Source of the DNA: Nocardioides albertanoniae
GTDB taxonomy: Bacteria; Actinomycetota; Actinomycetes; Propionibacteriales; Nocardioidaceae
Assembly: GCF_006716315.1 (NCBI RefSeq)
Contig: NZ_VFOV01000001.1
Location: 124,001-188,000 of the forward strand
DNA: 64,000 nt
Direction: 5' to 3'
Part shown: piece by piece, positions 53,982 to 63,573 of the stretch
Numbering within the stretch: the first letter of the stretch is position 1
Layout: every line of letters starts with the position of its first letter
Notes under the pieces: generated by a model
Database searches by the model: none
Seen by the model: only the letters and a program-made list of their open reading frames with translations
What the model was told of the DNA's origin: nothing
Made by a program: the position numbers and the translations under genes

Positions 53982-56072
53982 TCAGATGTCGAGGAAACGT
54001 ACGTCCTTGGCGTTGCGCTGGATGAAGGAGCGCCGCTCGGCGACGTCCTCACCCATGAGGATGGAGAAGATCTCGTCGGCGTGGGCGGCATCCTCGAGGG
54101 TGACCTGCAGCAGGAGACGCTGCGAGGGGTCCATCGTGGTCTCCCACAGCTCGTCGGCGTTCATCTCACCCAGACCCTTGTAGCGCTGGACCGGGTTGTC
54201 CTTCGGCAGCTTCTTGCCCTGCTCGAGACCGTCACGCATGAGCGCGTCGCGCTCGGCGTCGGAGTAGACGAACTCGTGCTCGGCCGGCTTGTTCCACCGC
54301 AGGCGGTAGAGCGGCGGCTGGGCGAGGTAGACGTAGCCCTGCTCGATCAGCGGCTTCATGAACCGGAACAGCAGCGTCAGCAGCAGCGTGTTGATGTGGT
54401 GACCGTCGACGTCGGCGTCGGCCATCATCACGATCTTGTGGTAGCGCAGCCGGTTGATGTCGAAGTCGTCGTGCACGCCGGTGCCCAGCGCGGAGATGAT
54501 CGCCTGGACCTCCTGGTTGGCGAGCACCTTGTCGATCCGGGCCTTCTCGACGTTGAGGATCTTGCCTCGGATCGGGAGGATCGCCTGGATGCGCGGGTCA
54601 CGGCCCGACTTCGCGGAGCCACCGGCGGAGTCACCCTCGACGACGAAGATCTCGCACTCTTCGGGGTTGGTCGACTGGCAGTCGGCGAGCTTGCCGGGCA
54701 GGCCGCCACCGCCGCCGATGCCCTTACGGTTGCGGGCCAGGTCGCGCGCCTTGCGGGCCGCGACGCGAGCGGTCGCGGCGGCCATCGCCTTACGGATGAC
54801 CTCCTTGCCCTCCGCCGGGTTCTGCTCCAGCCACGCGCCGAGCTCGTCGTTGATCACCGACTGGGTGAAGCCCTTGACCTCGGTGTTGCCGAGCTTGGCC
54901 TTGGTCTGGCCCTCGAACTGCGGCTCGACGATCTTGAGGCTGATGATCGCCGTCAGACCTTCACGGATGTCGTCACCCGTGAGCCGGTCCTCCTTCTTCT
55001 TGATCAGGCCCCACGTCTCGCCCCAGCGGTTCATCAGGGTGGTGAGCGCCGACCGGAAGCCCTCCTCGTGGGTGCCGCCCTCGGGGGTGTTGATGTTGTT
55101 GGCGAAGGTGTGCACCGACTCGTTGTAGGACGAGGCCTGCCACTGCATGGCGACCTCGAGGCTCATCGGGTTCTTCACCTTGGCGTCGGTCTCGGCCTCG
55201 AAGGAGATCACCGAGGAGACCGGCACCTTGCGCTTGTTGAGGTGGTCGACGTAGTCGGCCAGGCCGCGCTCGTACATGAACGTCTGCTCGAGCGCCTTGG
55301 TGCCGTTGGTGCTCGCGTGCAGCGCGTCGGGAGCGTCGGTGTCGTGCTCGATGGTGGCGTCTTCGACGGCGTCGGCGATCTCGTCGACGTGCGGACGCTC
55401 GTCACGCAGCACGATCTTGAGGCCCTTGTTGAGGAAGGCCATCTCCCGGAAGCGGGAGGAGATCGTCTCGAGGCTGTAGTCGGTGGTCTCGAAGACCTCG
55501 TCGGAGGCGTACCACGTGATCGTGGTGCCGGTGGGCTCGTCGGTCTCGAGGTCACGGACCGCGCGGAGGTCGTAGTCGGGCACGCCCTGGGTGAACTCCT
55601 GCTCCCAGAGCTTGCCGCGGTTCTTGATCTCCATGTGCAGGCGTGTGGAGAGGGCGTTCACGACGCTCGACCCCACACCGTGCAAACCACCGGAGACCTT
55701 GTAGCCGCCGCCGCCGAACTTTCCCCCGGCGTGCAGCACGGTCAGCGCCAGGGTCGCAGCGGGTACGTCACGGCCGGGTGCGGTGTCGGTCGGGATGCCG
55801 CGGCCGTTGTCGGCGACGCTGACGCCGCCGTCCTCGCGCAGCGTCACCCGGATGGTGTCGCAGTAACCTGCGAGGGACTCGTCGACGGCGTTGTCGGTGA
55901 TCTCCCACACCAGGTGGTGCAGACCCCGGGTGCCGGTCGAGCCGATGTACATACCCGGTCGTTTACGGACCGCTTCGAGCCCTTCGAGAACCTGGATGGC
56001 AGAGGCGTCGTACTCGACCCCTTCTGCGGTCTTGTCGTCCGTGGTTGGAGTCGTCTGGTCGGCAGCGGTCAC
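53982..56072 (-). CDS. gyrB: DNA gyrase subunit B
   Basis: A 696-residue GyrB. The GHKL ATPase domain has [22 protein letters not shown] and [15 protein letters not shown]. The TOPRIM domain has [14 protein letters not shown] and DADVDGHHI. The C-terminal part ends in DVRFLDI. The GTG at 56072 is preferred over longer frames because AGGTGG lies upstream and about 20 variable residues then lead into [20 protein letters not shown]. It supplies ATP turnover for supercoiling. Confidence 0.97.
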   Translation of the reverse strand: MTAADQTTPTTDDKTAEGVEYDASAIQVLEGLEAVRKRPGMYIGSTGTRGLHHLVWEITDNAVDESLAGYCDTIRVTLREDGGVSVADNGRGIPTDTAPGRDVPAATLALTVLHAGGKFGGGGYKVSGGLHGVGSSVVNALSTRLHMEIKNRGKLWEQEFTQGVPDYDLRAVRDLETDEPTGTTITWYASDEVFETTDYSLETISSRFREMAFLNKGLKIVLRDERPHVDEIADAVEDATIEHDTDAPDALHASTNGTKALEQTFMYERGLADYVDHLNKRKVPVSSVISFEAETDAKVKNPMSLEVAMQWQASSYNESVHTFANNINTPEGGTHEEGFRSALTTLMNRWGETWGLIKKKEDRLTGDDIREGLTAIISLKIVEPQFEGQTKAKLGNTEVKGFTQSVINDELGAWLEQNPAEGKEVIRKAMAAATARVAARKARDLARNRKGIGGGGGLPGKLADCQSTNPEECEIFVVEGDSAGGSAKSGRDPRIQAILPIRGKILNVEKARIDKVLANQEVQAIISALGTGVHDDFDINRLRYHKIVMMADADVDGHHINTLLLTLLFRFMKPLIEQGYVYLAQPPLYRLRWNKPAEHEFVYSDAERDALMRDGLEQGKKLPKDNPVQRYKGLGEMNADELWETTMDPSQRLLLQVTLEDAAHADEIFSILMGEDVAERRSFIQRNAKDVRFLDI

Positions 56073-56390
56073 CGGTGCGATCCACCTGTCATTTCGGTCC
56101 GGATTCGGACGTGGCGTCGGTCGGGCATGCGATGGGCCGACCAGCGACGGGGAAGTGGAACCTACGGCGATCGACCCAACATCCATAATACCCCGCGGAA
56201 GCCCGGATTCCACGCATGCGGCCTCCAGCGGAGGGCAACTGTGACCGAAATGAGCCTCTGTGCGTCTCGTGACGGCGGCTCTGCGCGTCCAGCAGGGGGC
56301 TCAGTGAGTCCCCATACGGCCATGGGGCGCCTGAAGCGGCAGATCGCGGCTCACGCCGATGGGCTCGAACACTTGTGCAAAGTGGGGGTC
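56073..56390 (-). other. gyrB upstream region
   Basis: These 318 bp between the DUF721 gene and gyrB hold no supported gene. On the minus strand TATTAT (56185-56190) with TGGAAT (56207-56212) 16 bases upstream is a possible gyrB promoter, about 110 bp before the start. No strong terminator after the DUF721 gene was seen. Confidence 0.4.
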
Positions 56391-56984
56391 TCAGCCGTAG
56401 GTGTCGCGCGGGCCACGGCCGTCTCGCAGGCCCCTCGGGCCTTTCTTCCACGAGGGAAGATGCGGGCCGAGCACCTCGATCATCACGACGGTGCCGTGGC
56501 CCAGCTCCTGGTTGAGCCGCTTGACCAGGTTGGGGGCGAGCAGCTTGAGCTGGGTGGCCCACGCGGTGGAGTCGGTGCGCACCGAGAGCTTGCCGTCGGC
56601 GTACGACTCGGGGGTGGTGTGGTCGGCGATCTCCTCACCGACGATGTCGGGCCAGCGGGCCATGACGCCGTGCACGCGCAACGAGGTGTCCCAGCCGTGG
56701 TCGTCGACCATGCGGCTCACCACCGCGTCGATGAGCTGCGGATCGCGGTCGTCGGGCCTGGCGCCGGAGACCCGCCCGCGGCGCGGCCCACCGTCAGGCG
56801 GCGTACGCCGCTTCCGCTGCGTCCCGGCCTTCGGCGCCGGCATCCTCGCCGTCGCGCGGGTCAGGGACCGGGCCAGGTCGAGGCCGTCGGCAGGCTTCTC
56901 GGCGATCTCTTCGGTGGTCTCGTCGGCCTCGGCGCCGTCGGTCTCGGCGTTCGGCTCCATCTCCGCACCCGGCTCATCAGTCAC
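56391..56984 (-). CDS. DUF721 (DciA-like) protein
   Basis: A 197-residue protein with an acidic N-terminal third (about 1-35), a basic linker, and a C-terminal DUF721 domain (about 85-190; [20 protein letters not shown] and [20 protein letters not shown]). DciA proteins of this family load the replicative helicase DnaB in bacteria lacking DnaC or DnaI, so a role in replication initiation is likely. The GTG start overlaps the 3' end of recF by 8 bp. The order recF, DUF721, gyrB is usual for actinobacteria. Confidence 0.9.
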   Translation of the reverse strand: MTDEPGAEMEPNAETDGAEADETTEEIAEKPADGLDLARSLTRATARMPAPKAGTQRKRRTPPDGGPRRGRVSGARPDDRDPQLIDAVVSRMVDDHGWDTSLRVHGVMARWPDIVGEEIADHTTPESYADGKLSVRTDSTAWATQLKLLAPNLVKRLNQELGHGTVVMIEVLGPHLPSWKKGPRGLRDGRGPRDTYG

Positions 56985-58125
56985 CGCGGGTCACCTCGCC
57001 GGCAGCGACATGGAAGCGGGCACCCGCGAGCGCGGCGGGCACGTCCTCGGGCACCGCGGCGGTGACCAGCACCTGCTCGGCGTCGGCGACCAGCTCGGCC
57101 AGCTGCACGCGACGCTGGCTGTCGAGCTCGGCGAAGACGTCGTCGAGGATGAGGATCGGGTCGTCACCGTCGGACCGCAACAGGTCGTAGGCAGCCAACC
57201 GGAGCCCGAGCGCGAACGACCACGACTCCCCGTGGCTGGCGTAGCCCTTGACCGGGAGGCGCTCGGCGCCCGCACCGTGGCCGAGGAAGAGCTGCAGGTC
57301 GTCGCGGTGGGGGCCGACGAGGCTGATCCCACGGTCGAGCTCGTCCTTCTGCCGGCGGGCGACCTCTTCGAGGATCGCCAGCTGCAGATCTGCGGGGGAG
57401 GTCGCACCGGCCAGGTCGAAGGACGGTTTGTAGTCGATCTCGGCGTCGTCGCGCGAGGCGCCTCGGGCGACCGTCTCGTAGGACTTGCCGAGATAGGGCC
57501 GGAGCGCCTCGGTGAGCGAGAGCCGCTCGGCGAGGATCTCGGCGCCGGTGCGGGCGAGATGGTCGTCCCAGACCGCGAGGGTGGCGAGCGCTCCCTCGCG
57601 AGCGCTCCCTCGCGCGAAGCCGGCCGTCTTCAGCAGCGAGTTGCGCTGCTTGAGCACCCGGTCGTAGTCGCTGCGGGTGCCCGCCAGTCGCGGCGAGCGC
57701 AGCATCATCAGGTCGTCGAGGAAACGGCGGCGGTCGGACGGGTCGCCCTTGACGAGGGTGAGGTCTTCGGGAGAGAAGACGACGGTGCGCACGAGTCCGA
57801 CCAGGTCACGGGTGCGGGGGAGCGGGCTCTTGTTGATCCGGGCCTTGTTGGCCCGGCCGGCATTGATCTCGACCTCGAGGGTGGCGGTGCGTCCGTCGCG
57901 CACCACCGCGGCGCGTACGACCGCCTGGTCGGCGCCCGCCCTGACCAGCGGCGCATCGCTCGCGACCCGGTGGGACTGCAGCCGGGAGAGATAGTCGATC
58001 GCCTCGACCAGATTGGTCTTGCCCTGCCCGTTGCGCCCGACGAAGGCGGTGACGCCCGCCTCGAGGGGCACTTCGACGCTCGGGTAGGAGCGGAAGTCAT
58101 GGAGCGAGAGGTGGGAGACGTACAT
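56977..58125 (-). CDS. recF: DNA replication and repair protein RecF
   Basis: A 382-residue RecF. Walker A is [19 protein letters not shown] near residue 28, the signature-like motif lies in [15 protein letters not shown], and Walker B is [15 protein letters not shown]. RecF helps load RecA at gapped DNA. The ATG gives the family N-terminus [15 protein letters not shown] 14-bp tandem repeat (57584-57611) lies inside the gene. The dnaN-gnd-recF spacing is enlarged by two membrane-protein genes inserted on the other strand. Confidence 0.96.
   Translation of the reverse strand: MYVSHLSLHDFRSYPSVEVPLEAGVTAFVGRNGQGKTNLVEAIDYLSRLQSHRVASDAPLVRAGADQAVVRAAVVRDGRTATLEVEINAGRANKARINKSPLPRTRDLVGLVRTVVFSPEDLTLVKGDPSDRRRFLDDLMMLRSPRLAGTRSDYDRVLKQRNSLLKTAGFARGSAREGALATLAVWDDHLARTGAEILAERLSLTEALRPYLGKSYETVARGASRDDAEIDYKPSFDLAGATSPADLQLAILEEVARRQKDELDRGISLVGPHRDDLQLFLGHGAGAERLPVKGYASHGESWSFALGLRLAAYDLLRSDGDDPILILDDVFAELDSQRRVQLAELVADAEQVLVTAAVPEDVPAALAGARFHVAAGEVTRGD
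57584..57611. repeat. 14-bp tandem repeat inside recF
   Basis: GCGAGCGCTCCCTC occurs twice head to tail (57584-57597 and 57598-57611), encoding part of [13 protein letters not shown] in RecF. Because 14 is not a multiple of three, gain or loss of one unit would shift the recF frame. Confidence 0.85.
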
Positions 58126-58191
58126 CGTGTTTCCTCTCTCGTTGATGCTCTCGTTGCTGCGTCGTCGGTGCGGAGTCTTTAAGGTTTCCGC

Positions 58192-58614
58192 ATGACCCAG
58201 TCTCCCAACCCATACGGCCCGCCTCCAGGGCAACCCGCCAACGGAGCGCCGGGTGGGCCTTTCTATCTGTCCGTGATGGGTCAGGTCCACGGGCCCTACC
58301 CGGTGCAGCAGCTCGCCCAGATGGCGGCCGCGGGCCAGGTCAAGGCGGATACGCCGGCCAGCCTCGGCAACGACCAGCAGTGGTTTCCCGTGAAACAGGT
58401 GCCCGGCGTCTTCTCCAGCCGCGAGTGGCTCGTCGCTCTGCTGCTCTCGATCTTCCTCGGCTCGCTCGGCGTCGACCGGTTCTACGTCGGGCAGATCGGT
58501 CTCGGCGTGCTCAAGCTGATCACCTGCGGCGGCTTCGGTATCTGGTCGATCGTCGACATCATCCTCATCGCTGTGCGAAAGTTCCCGGATGTTGACGGAC
58601 GCCCCCTCGCCTGA
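58192..58614 (+). CDS. GYF_2 and TM2 domain membrane protein
   Basis: A 140-residue protein: a Pro/Gly-rich start, a GYF_2-like domain (about 22-78; [21 protein letters not shown]), and a C-terminal TM2 domain with two helices (about 83-100 and 104-132) containing [20 protein letters not shown]. The function of TM2 proteins in bacteria is unknown. It is divergent from recF, with 66 bp between, and overlaps the DUF2752 gene by 26 bp. Confidence 0.87.
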   Translation: MTQSPNPYGPPPGQPANGAPGGPFYLSVMGQVHGPYPVQQLAQMAAAGQVKADTPASLGNDQQWFPVKQVPGVFSSREWLVALLLSIFLGSLGVDRFYVGQIGLGVLKLITCGGFGIWSIVDIILIAVRKFPDVDGRPLA

Positions 58615-59050
58615 GTCGCACCGCGCCGGACTACGCGGGCGCCTCGCGGCGGTGACCTCCACCGAGGTCGTCGCCGCGCTCGGCCTGGGCGGGGTGGCGA
58701 TCGCCGCTCTGCTGCCTGCCGGAGGCATCGAGGACGGTCCGGTCCTGTGCCCGTTCCGCGCGCTCACCGGGCTGCCGTGCCCCGGATGTGGACTGACCCG
58801 GTCGTGGGTCTACCTGATGCACGGCGACCTCGGCTCGTCGCTGGCGAGCAACTGGTTCGGACCGCTGCTGATCGCCGTGGTCTTCGTGCTCGCCGTGGTC
58901 GCCGGCCGCGCCCGGCTCGCCCGGAAGCGCCCGGCCGAGCTCGACAAGCTCGTCCGCAAACCGATCGTCCTCGGTCTCGTGGCGATCTTCATCGCCTACG
59001 GCGCGGTGCGGCTCGTGCTCACCGCGGCTGGAGTGATCCCCGCGATCTAG
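58589..59050 (+). CDS. DUF2752 membrane protein
   Basis: A 153-residue membrane protein with three helices (about 26-44, 90-107 and 126-148) and the DUF2752 motif [19 protein letters not shown], which carries three cysteines. The role is unknown. The first part of the frame overlaps the preceding TM2 gene, and the two are frequent neighbours. The ATG at 58589 is the longest reasonable start; a later one would remove only variable residues. Confidence 0.85.
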   Translation: MLTDAPSPESHRAGLRGRLAAVTSTEVVAALGLGGVAIAALLPAGGIEDGPVLCPFRALTGLPCPGCGLTRSWVYLMHGDLGSSLASNWFGPLLIAVVFVLAVVAGRARLARKRPAELDKLVRKPIVLGLVAIFIAYGAVRLVLTAAGVIPAI

Positions 59051-59070
59051 GCCCCGTGAGGCGGGTCGGA

Positions 59071-59961
59071 TCAGGCCTCCGACTCGGAGATCACCGCGTG
59101 GCCGCCGAAGCCGTTGCGCATCGCCGCGATCGCCTTCATCGCGTGGTCGTCCTCCTGGCGCGACACGAAGCGCGCGAACAGGCTGGCCGAGATCGCCGGC
59201 ATCGGCACGGCGTTCTCGATCGCCGCCTCGACGGTCCAGCGGCCCTCGCCCGAGTCGTCGGCGTAGCCCTTGATCTTCTCGAGGTGCTCGTCGGAGCGGA
59301 GCTGGTCGACGAGCAGGTCGAGAAGCCAGGAACGTACGACGGTGCCCGTGCGCCACGAGGCGAAGATCTCCGGAACGTTGTCGACGATGTCGACCTTGTC
59401 GAGGAGCTCCCAGCCCTCGGCGTAGGCCTGCATCATCGCGTACTCGATGCCGTTGTGGACCATCTTGGAGAAGTGGCCCGCCCCGGGAGTGGTGCCGCAG
59501 TGGACCAGGCCGTCTTCGGTGTTCTCCGGCTTGAGCGCCTCGAAGGCCGGCATCACCTTGGCGGCGTCCTCCTCGGAGCCGCCGTACATGAGGGCGTAGC
59601 CGTTCTGCAGGCCCCAGACGCCGCCGGAGACGCCGCAGTCGACGAAGCCGATCTTCTTCTCGGCCAGGCTCTCGGCGTTCTTCGCGTCGTCGGTGTACTT
59701 CGAGTTGCCGCCGTCGACGACCAGGTCGCCCTCGCTGAGCAGCTCCTTGAGCTCGGCGATGGTGGAACGGGTCGGGTCGCCGGCCGGCACCATCACCCAG
59801 ACCACCTTGGGGCTGGGCAGCGCCTCGACGAGCTCGGCCAGGCTGGCCACGTCGGCGAGATCCTGGTTGCGGTCGTAACCGACGACGGTGTGACCGGCCT
59901 CCTGCAGCCGGGTGCGCATGTTGCCACCCATCTTGCCGAGACCGACGAGTCCGATGTGCAT
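59071..59961 (-). CDS. gnd: 6-phosphogluconate dehydrogenase, decarboxylating (short form)
   Basis: A 296-residue enzyme of the short, probably NAD+-dependent Gnd type (about 300 residues against about 470 for the long form). The dinucleotide motif is IGLVGLGKMGGNM, and the substrate motifs are DCGVSGGVWGLQNGY and HFSKMVHNGIEYAMMQAY, with the catalytic Lys and Glu. It oxidises 6-phosphogluconate to ribulose 5-phosphate in the pentose phosphate route. Gnd between dnaN and recF is standard in actinobacteria. Confidence 0.95.
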   Translation of the reverse strand: MHIGLVGLGKMGGNMRTRLQEAGHTVVGYDRNQDLADVASLAELVEALPSPKVVWVMVPAGDPTRSTIAELKELLSEGDLVVDGGNSKYTDDAKNAESLAEKKIGFVDCGVSGGVWGLQNGYALMYGGSEEDAAKVMPAFEALKPENTEDGLVHCGTTPGAGHFSKMVHNGIEYAMMQAYAEGWELLDKVDIVDNVPEIFASWRTGTVVRSWLLDLLVDQLRSDEHLEKIKGYADDSGEGRWTVEAAIENAVPMPAISASLFARFVSRQEDDHAMKAIAAMRNGFGGHAVISESEA

Positions 59962-59986
59962 GCGAGGTTCCTATCCAGCGAAAGTC

Positions 59987-60045
59987 GTGGTCGAGCTTGT
60001 CGGGACCACACTACGAGCGACGGTGGTCTGGACAAGCTCGACCAC
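59987..60045. repeat. Inverted repeat of a dispersed-type element between gnd and dnaN
   Basis: GTGGTCGAGCTTGTC (59987-60001) and GACAAGCTCGACCAC (60031-60045) are a perfect 15-bp inverted repeat around 29 bases. From general familiarity, the GGTCGAGCTTGTC core resembles intergenic repeats seen in several actinobacterial genomes. It may also end dnaN transcription. Confidence 0.6.
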
Positions 60046-60054
60046 CGTCGAATG

Positions 60055-61194
60055 TCAGGAGAGCAGGCGGCGCGGCATCAGGAGGTAGCGGAAGCCCGGG
60101 TCTTCGCCACCCTCGGCCGGCTTGCCGCTGATCACCACAGGCTTGGGCGCCTGGGTGAACGCGAGCTCGACGACCTGCTCGTCGATGGCCTGCAGACCGT
60201 CGAGGAGGAACTGCGGGTTGAACCCGGTGGTCAGCCCCTCGCCCTCCATGGTCGCCTCGATCGACTCGGAGGCCTGCGCCTCGTCGCCCGAACCGGCGTC
60301 GAGGGTGAGCACGCCGTCTTCGAAGACCATCTGCACCGCGGTGTTGCGCTCGGCGACCAGGGCGACACGCTTGACCGACTCGACCAGCGAGGCCTTGTCG
60401 ACCAGCGCGGTGGTGAGGTGCTCGGCCGGGAACAGGCTGCGCACCTTCGGGAACTCGCCGTCGAGCAGGCGCGTCGTCGTGCGTCGTACGCCGCCGGCGG
60501 CCGCACCCTCGAAGCCGATGATGCCCTCGCCGGTGCCGGTGGTGGACAGCGCGAGGGTGACCTCGCTGCCGTTGGTCAGTGCCTTGGCGGTGTCGCCGAG
60601 AACCTTCGCCGGCACCAGCGCGGCCAGGGTCTCGTCGGGCGTCGCCGGGTTCCACTCGAGCTCGCGGTGGGAGAGCCGGAAGCGGTCGGTGGCGAGCAGC
60701 GAGATCGAGGAGCCCTCGATCTCGAGCCGCACACCGGTCAGCACCGGCAGCATGTCGTCGCGACCGGCGGCGGTCACGGCCTGGGAGACGGCGTGGGCGA
60801 ACAGCTCGGACTTCACCGTGCCGGCCGCGGTCGGCATCTCCGGCAGGGTCGGGTAGTCCTCGACCGGCATCGTCTGCAGGCTGAAGCGTGCGCTCCCGCA
60901 CGTGAGCGAGACGCGCGCACCGTCGGTGACCATCTCGACCGGCTTGGCCGGGAGGCTGCGGCAGATGTCAGCGAGCAGCTTGCCCGAGACCAGTGCCTTG
61001 CCCTCGTCGGCGACCTCGGCCGAGAGCGTCGCACGTGCGGACGTCTCGTAGTCGAAGGTCGAGAGCACGAGGCCCTCGTGTCCTGCCTCGATGAGGAGAC
61101 CGGAGAGCACCGGGGTGCTGGGGCGGACCGGAAGGCTGCGGGCAGCCCAGGCGACGGCATCCGCGAACACGTCGCGGTCGACGCGGAACTTCAC
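60055..61194 (-). CDS. dnaN: DNA polymerase III beta subunit (sliding clamp)
   Basis: A 379-residue beta clamp with the three-domain layout. It begins MKFRVDRDVFADAVAWAAR and ends with the family C-terminal segment RYLLMPRRL. As a ring dimer it tethers DNA polymerases, and it also binds other replication and repair proteins. It lies directly downstream of oriC on the same strand as dnaA, as in other actinobacteria. Confidence 0.97.
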   Translation of the reverse strand: MKFRVDRDVFADAVAWAARSLPVRPSTPVLSGLLIEAGHEGLVLSTFDYETSARATLSAEVADEGKALVSGKLLADICRSLPAKPVEMVTDGARVSLTCGSARFSLQTMPVEDYPTLPEMPTAAGTVKSELFAHAVSQAVTAAGRDDMLPVLTGVRLEIEGSSISLLATDRFRLSHRELEWNPATPDETLAALVPAKVLGDTAKALTNGSEVTLALSTTGTGEGIIGFEGAAAGGVRRTTTRLLDGEFPKVRSLFPAEHLTTALVDKASLVESVKRVALVAERNTAVQMVFEDGVLTLDAGSGDEAQASESIEATMEGEGLTTGFNPQFLLDGLQAIDEQVVELAFTQAPKPVVISGKPAEGGEDPGFRYLLMPRRLLS

Positions 61195-61821
61195 GATGAC
61201 CTGTCCTTCTTCTAGCTCGACATCGGGCGTGTCAGGTCATCTGAGCCGGGGAAGGGAGACGTCACCGGATCCGGAACGCCCCCGCGCTGACATGACCTGG
61301 AGTACGCATCCTGCCACGGACCGCCGACAACCGGTTAGCGCTCAGCCGGGTTCGTGATGCTCGAGGGCGAAGCAGTGCCTGTGTAGAAACTCGGTGCATG
61401 TGTGGGTTGTCCCCAGGGTGGGGCGTTCGTGGAATTTCACGGATGATCCATGGACATTGAGAGTTCAGTACGTCGTAAGAGCATCTGTGGGAAATGTGGA
61501 CGAACGGCGTCTTCGCAGGTCGTGCGCAGGAATGTGATTCCACAGGGGGTGTGGAGGCGATGCTGAAATGACGTACGTCACTGTGGGCTGTGGAGAGTTG
61601 TCGGCCCGTTCGAGTGTTTTGTGCACAGGCCATCCCCTTTTCCATCCCATTTGAACCCGGGGTTCTCCACAGGTTCCACCCAGGCTGTGGGCTGTGGATG
61701 ACCGTGGGAAATCTCGTCCAGTGGGTTTTGGAAATCCCAAAACACGGACGCGACACGGGCCGGACACAGAGACGGCCGCCGACCCGGATGGGGTCGGCGG
61801 CCGTGTGGATGTGGTGCCGGG
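61195..61821. other. oriC: Chromosomal replication origin (oriC) between dnaA and dnaN
   Basis: The 627-bp gap between dnaA and dnaN holds many DnaA-box-like sites within one base of TTGTCCACA or TTATCCACA: TTGTCCCCA (61407), TGTGGACGA (61495, reverse), TTGTGCACA (61619), TTCTCCACA (61663) and TGTGGATGA (61693, reverse). Weaker ones lie at 61550 and 61589. CTGTGGGCTGTGGA occurs twice (61581 and 61685). The middle is AT-richer than its surroundings. Both position and box content identify the origin; the unwinding site is not pinpointed. Confidence 0.88.
61772..61804 (-). terminator. Hairpin after dnaA
   Basis: ACGGCCGCCGACCC (61772-61785) and GGGTCGGCGGCCGT (61791-61804) form a perfect 14-bp stem, 17 bases past the dnaA stop. 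It separates dnaA transcription from the origin. Confidence 0.85.
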
Positions 61822-63573
61822 CTAGCTCTGGCGTGCCTGCATCTTGACGCGGTTGGTGAGCTCGGAGACCTGGTTGAAGACCGCCCGGCGCTCGGCGAGC
61901 AGCTGGTTGATCTTGCGCTCGGCGTACATGACGGTCGTGTGGTCGCGGCCGCCGAAGTGCTTGCCGATCTTGGGCAGGGAGTCCTCGGTGAGCTCACGAC
62001 ACAGATACATGGCGATCTGACGGGCCATCACCAGGTGACGCCCACGCGAGGGCCCGGTGAGCTCGTCGATCGAGAGCCCGAAGTAGGCAGCGGTCTGGGC
62101 GATGATCAGGCCGGCGGTGATCTCCGGCTCGCCGCCCTCGGGGATCAGGTCCTTGAGCACGATCTCGGCCAGGGTCAGGTCGACGTCCTGGCGGTTGAGG
62201 TTGGCGAAGGCGGTGACCCGGATCAGCGCGCCCTCGAGCTCACGGATGTTCGTCTGGATCTTCGAGGCGATGAACTCGAGCACGTCCGGCGGCGCGGTGA
62301 GCCGCTCCATCGCCGCCTTCTTACGGAGGATCGCGATGCGGGTCTCGATGTCGGGCGGCTGGACGTCGGTGATCAGACCCCACTCGAACCGGTTGCGCAG
62401 CCGGTCCTCCAGCGCCTCGAGCCGCTTGGGCGGACGGTCGGAGGTGAGCACGATCTGCTTGTTGGCGTTGTGGAGCGTGTTGAAGGTGTGGAAGAACTCC
62501 TCCTGCGTCTGAGTCTTCCCCTCCAGGAACTGGATGTCGTCGATCAGCAGCACGTCGACGTCGCGGTAGCGCCGCTTGAACCGGTCCTGCCGGTCGTCGC
62601 GGATCGCGTTGATGAACTCGTTGGTGAACTCCTCCGAGCTGACGTACCTCACCTTCGCCCCGGAGTAGAGGCTCCGTACGTAGTGACCGATCGCGTGCAG
62701 CAGGTGGGTCTTGCCCAGCCCGGACTCGCCGTAGACGAGCAGCGGGTTGTAGGCCTTGCCCGGCGCCTCGCTGACCGCGACGGCGGCCGCGTGGGGGAAC
62801 CGGTTGGAGGACCCGATGACGAACGTCTCGAAGGTGTACTTCGGGTTGAGCCGGGTCTCGAGCACGTTGGGGCTCGGCTCGCTCGGCCGCGTCGGCGGCC
62901 CGGGCACGAGCTGACGGGCCGGTGCCGGCTCGTCGACAGGAGCCACCGGAGGCGGCTGAATTGTCGACATGTCGCCATAGCCGGGACCCATGTCCTCACG
63001 CGCCGTCGGTGCCATCGGCGTGAGCGGCGGAGGCGGCGGCGGGATGGGCGAGGCCTGCGGCGCGGCGTACGCCTCGGGGGCCTCGGTCTCCTCGGGGCCG
63101 GTCGCGGAGGGGACTCCGGGGATCAGGCCGGGCGAGGTGGTCGGGTAGGCCGTCTGGTTCGGGAAGCTCGGCTGCGGCGGATAGACCGACTGGTGCGGGA
63201 AGGGCGACTGCTGCTGCTCCCGAGCCGCCGCTGCGGCCGCGTCGGCGGCGGCGATCTCCCGCTCGGAGATCATGATCGCCTGTGTGTCGGGGTCGGGCGT
63301 GACCTCGATGTCGGGGTTGACGGTGACCGCGATCCGGATCTCGCCGGCGAAGATCTCGCCGAGCGACTTCTCCAGGGTGCCGCGAAGGCGGCCCTCGATC
63401 TGGTTGCGGATGAAGTCGTTGGGGACCTCGACGATCGCGGTCGACCCGTGCAGCGTCAGCGGCTCGCTGTCACGCAGCCAGGCCCGCTGGTTCGCCGGGA
63501 GGTCGGCGACCACCCTCGTCCACGCGGATTGGAGATCTGGCTGCGGTTCGGGTGCGAGACCGGAGTTCTCCAC
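61822..63573 (-). CDS. dnaA: Chromosomal replication initiator protein DnaA
   Basis: A 583-residue DnaA. Domain I (about 1-90) is followed by a long, Pro/Gln-rich domain II (about 95-245), as in other high-GC actinobacteria. The AAA+ domain III has Walker [16 protein letters not shown] and Walker [13 protein letters not shown]. Domain IV ends with the DNA-binding signature [15 protein letters not shown]. It binds the boxes in oriC to open the strands. The GTG start gives the usual N-terminus, and a DnaA-box-like TTCTCCACA (63566-63574) overlaps that start codon. Confidence 0.97.
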   Translation of the reverse strand: MENSGLAPEPQPDLQSAWTRVVADLPANQRAWLRDSEPLTLHGSTAIVEVPNDFIRNQIEGRLRGTLEKSLGEIFAGEIRIAVTVNPDIEVTPDPDTQAIMISEREIAAADAAAAAAREQQQSPFPHQSVYPPQPSFPNQTAYPTTSPGLIPGVPSATGPEETEAPEAYAAPQASPIPPPPPPLTPMAPTAREDMGPGYGDMSTIQPPPVAPVDEPAPARQLVPGPPTRPSEPSPNVLETRLNPKYTFETFVIGSSNRFPHAAAVAVSEAPGKAYNPLLVYGESGLGKTHLLHAIGHYVRSLYSGAKVRYVSSEEFTNEFINAIRDDRQDRFKRRYRDVDVLLIDDIQFLEGKTQTQEEFFHTFNTLHNANKQIVLTSDRPPKRLEALEDRLRNRFEWGLITDVQPPDIETRIAILRKKAAMERLTAPPDVLEFIASKIQTNIRELEGALIRVTAFANLNRQDVDLTLAEIVLKDLIPEGGEPEITAGLIIAQTAAYFGLSIDELTGPSRGRHLVMARQIAMYLCRELTEDSLPKIGKHFGGRDHTTVMYAERKINQLLAERRAVFNQVSELTNRVKMQARQS

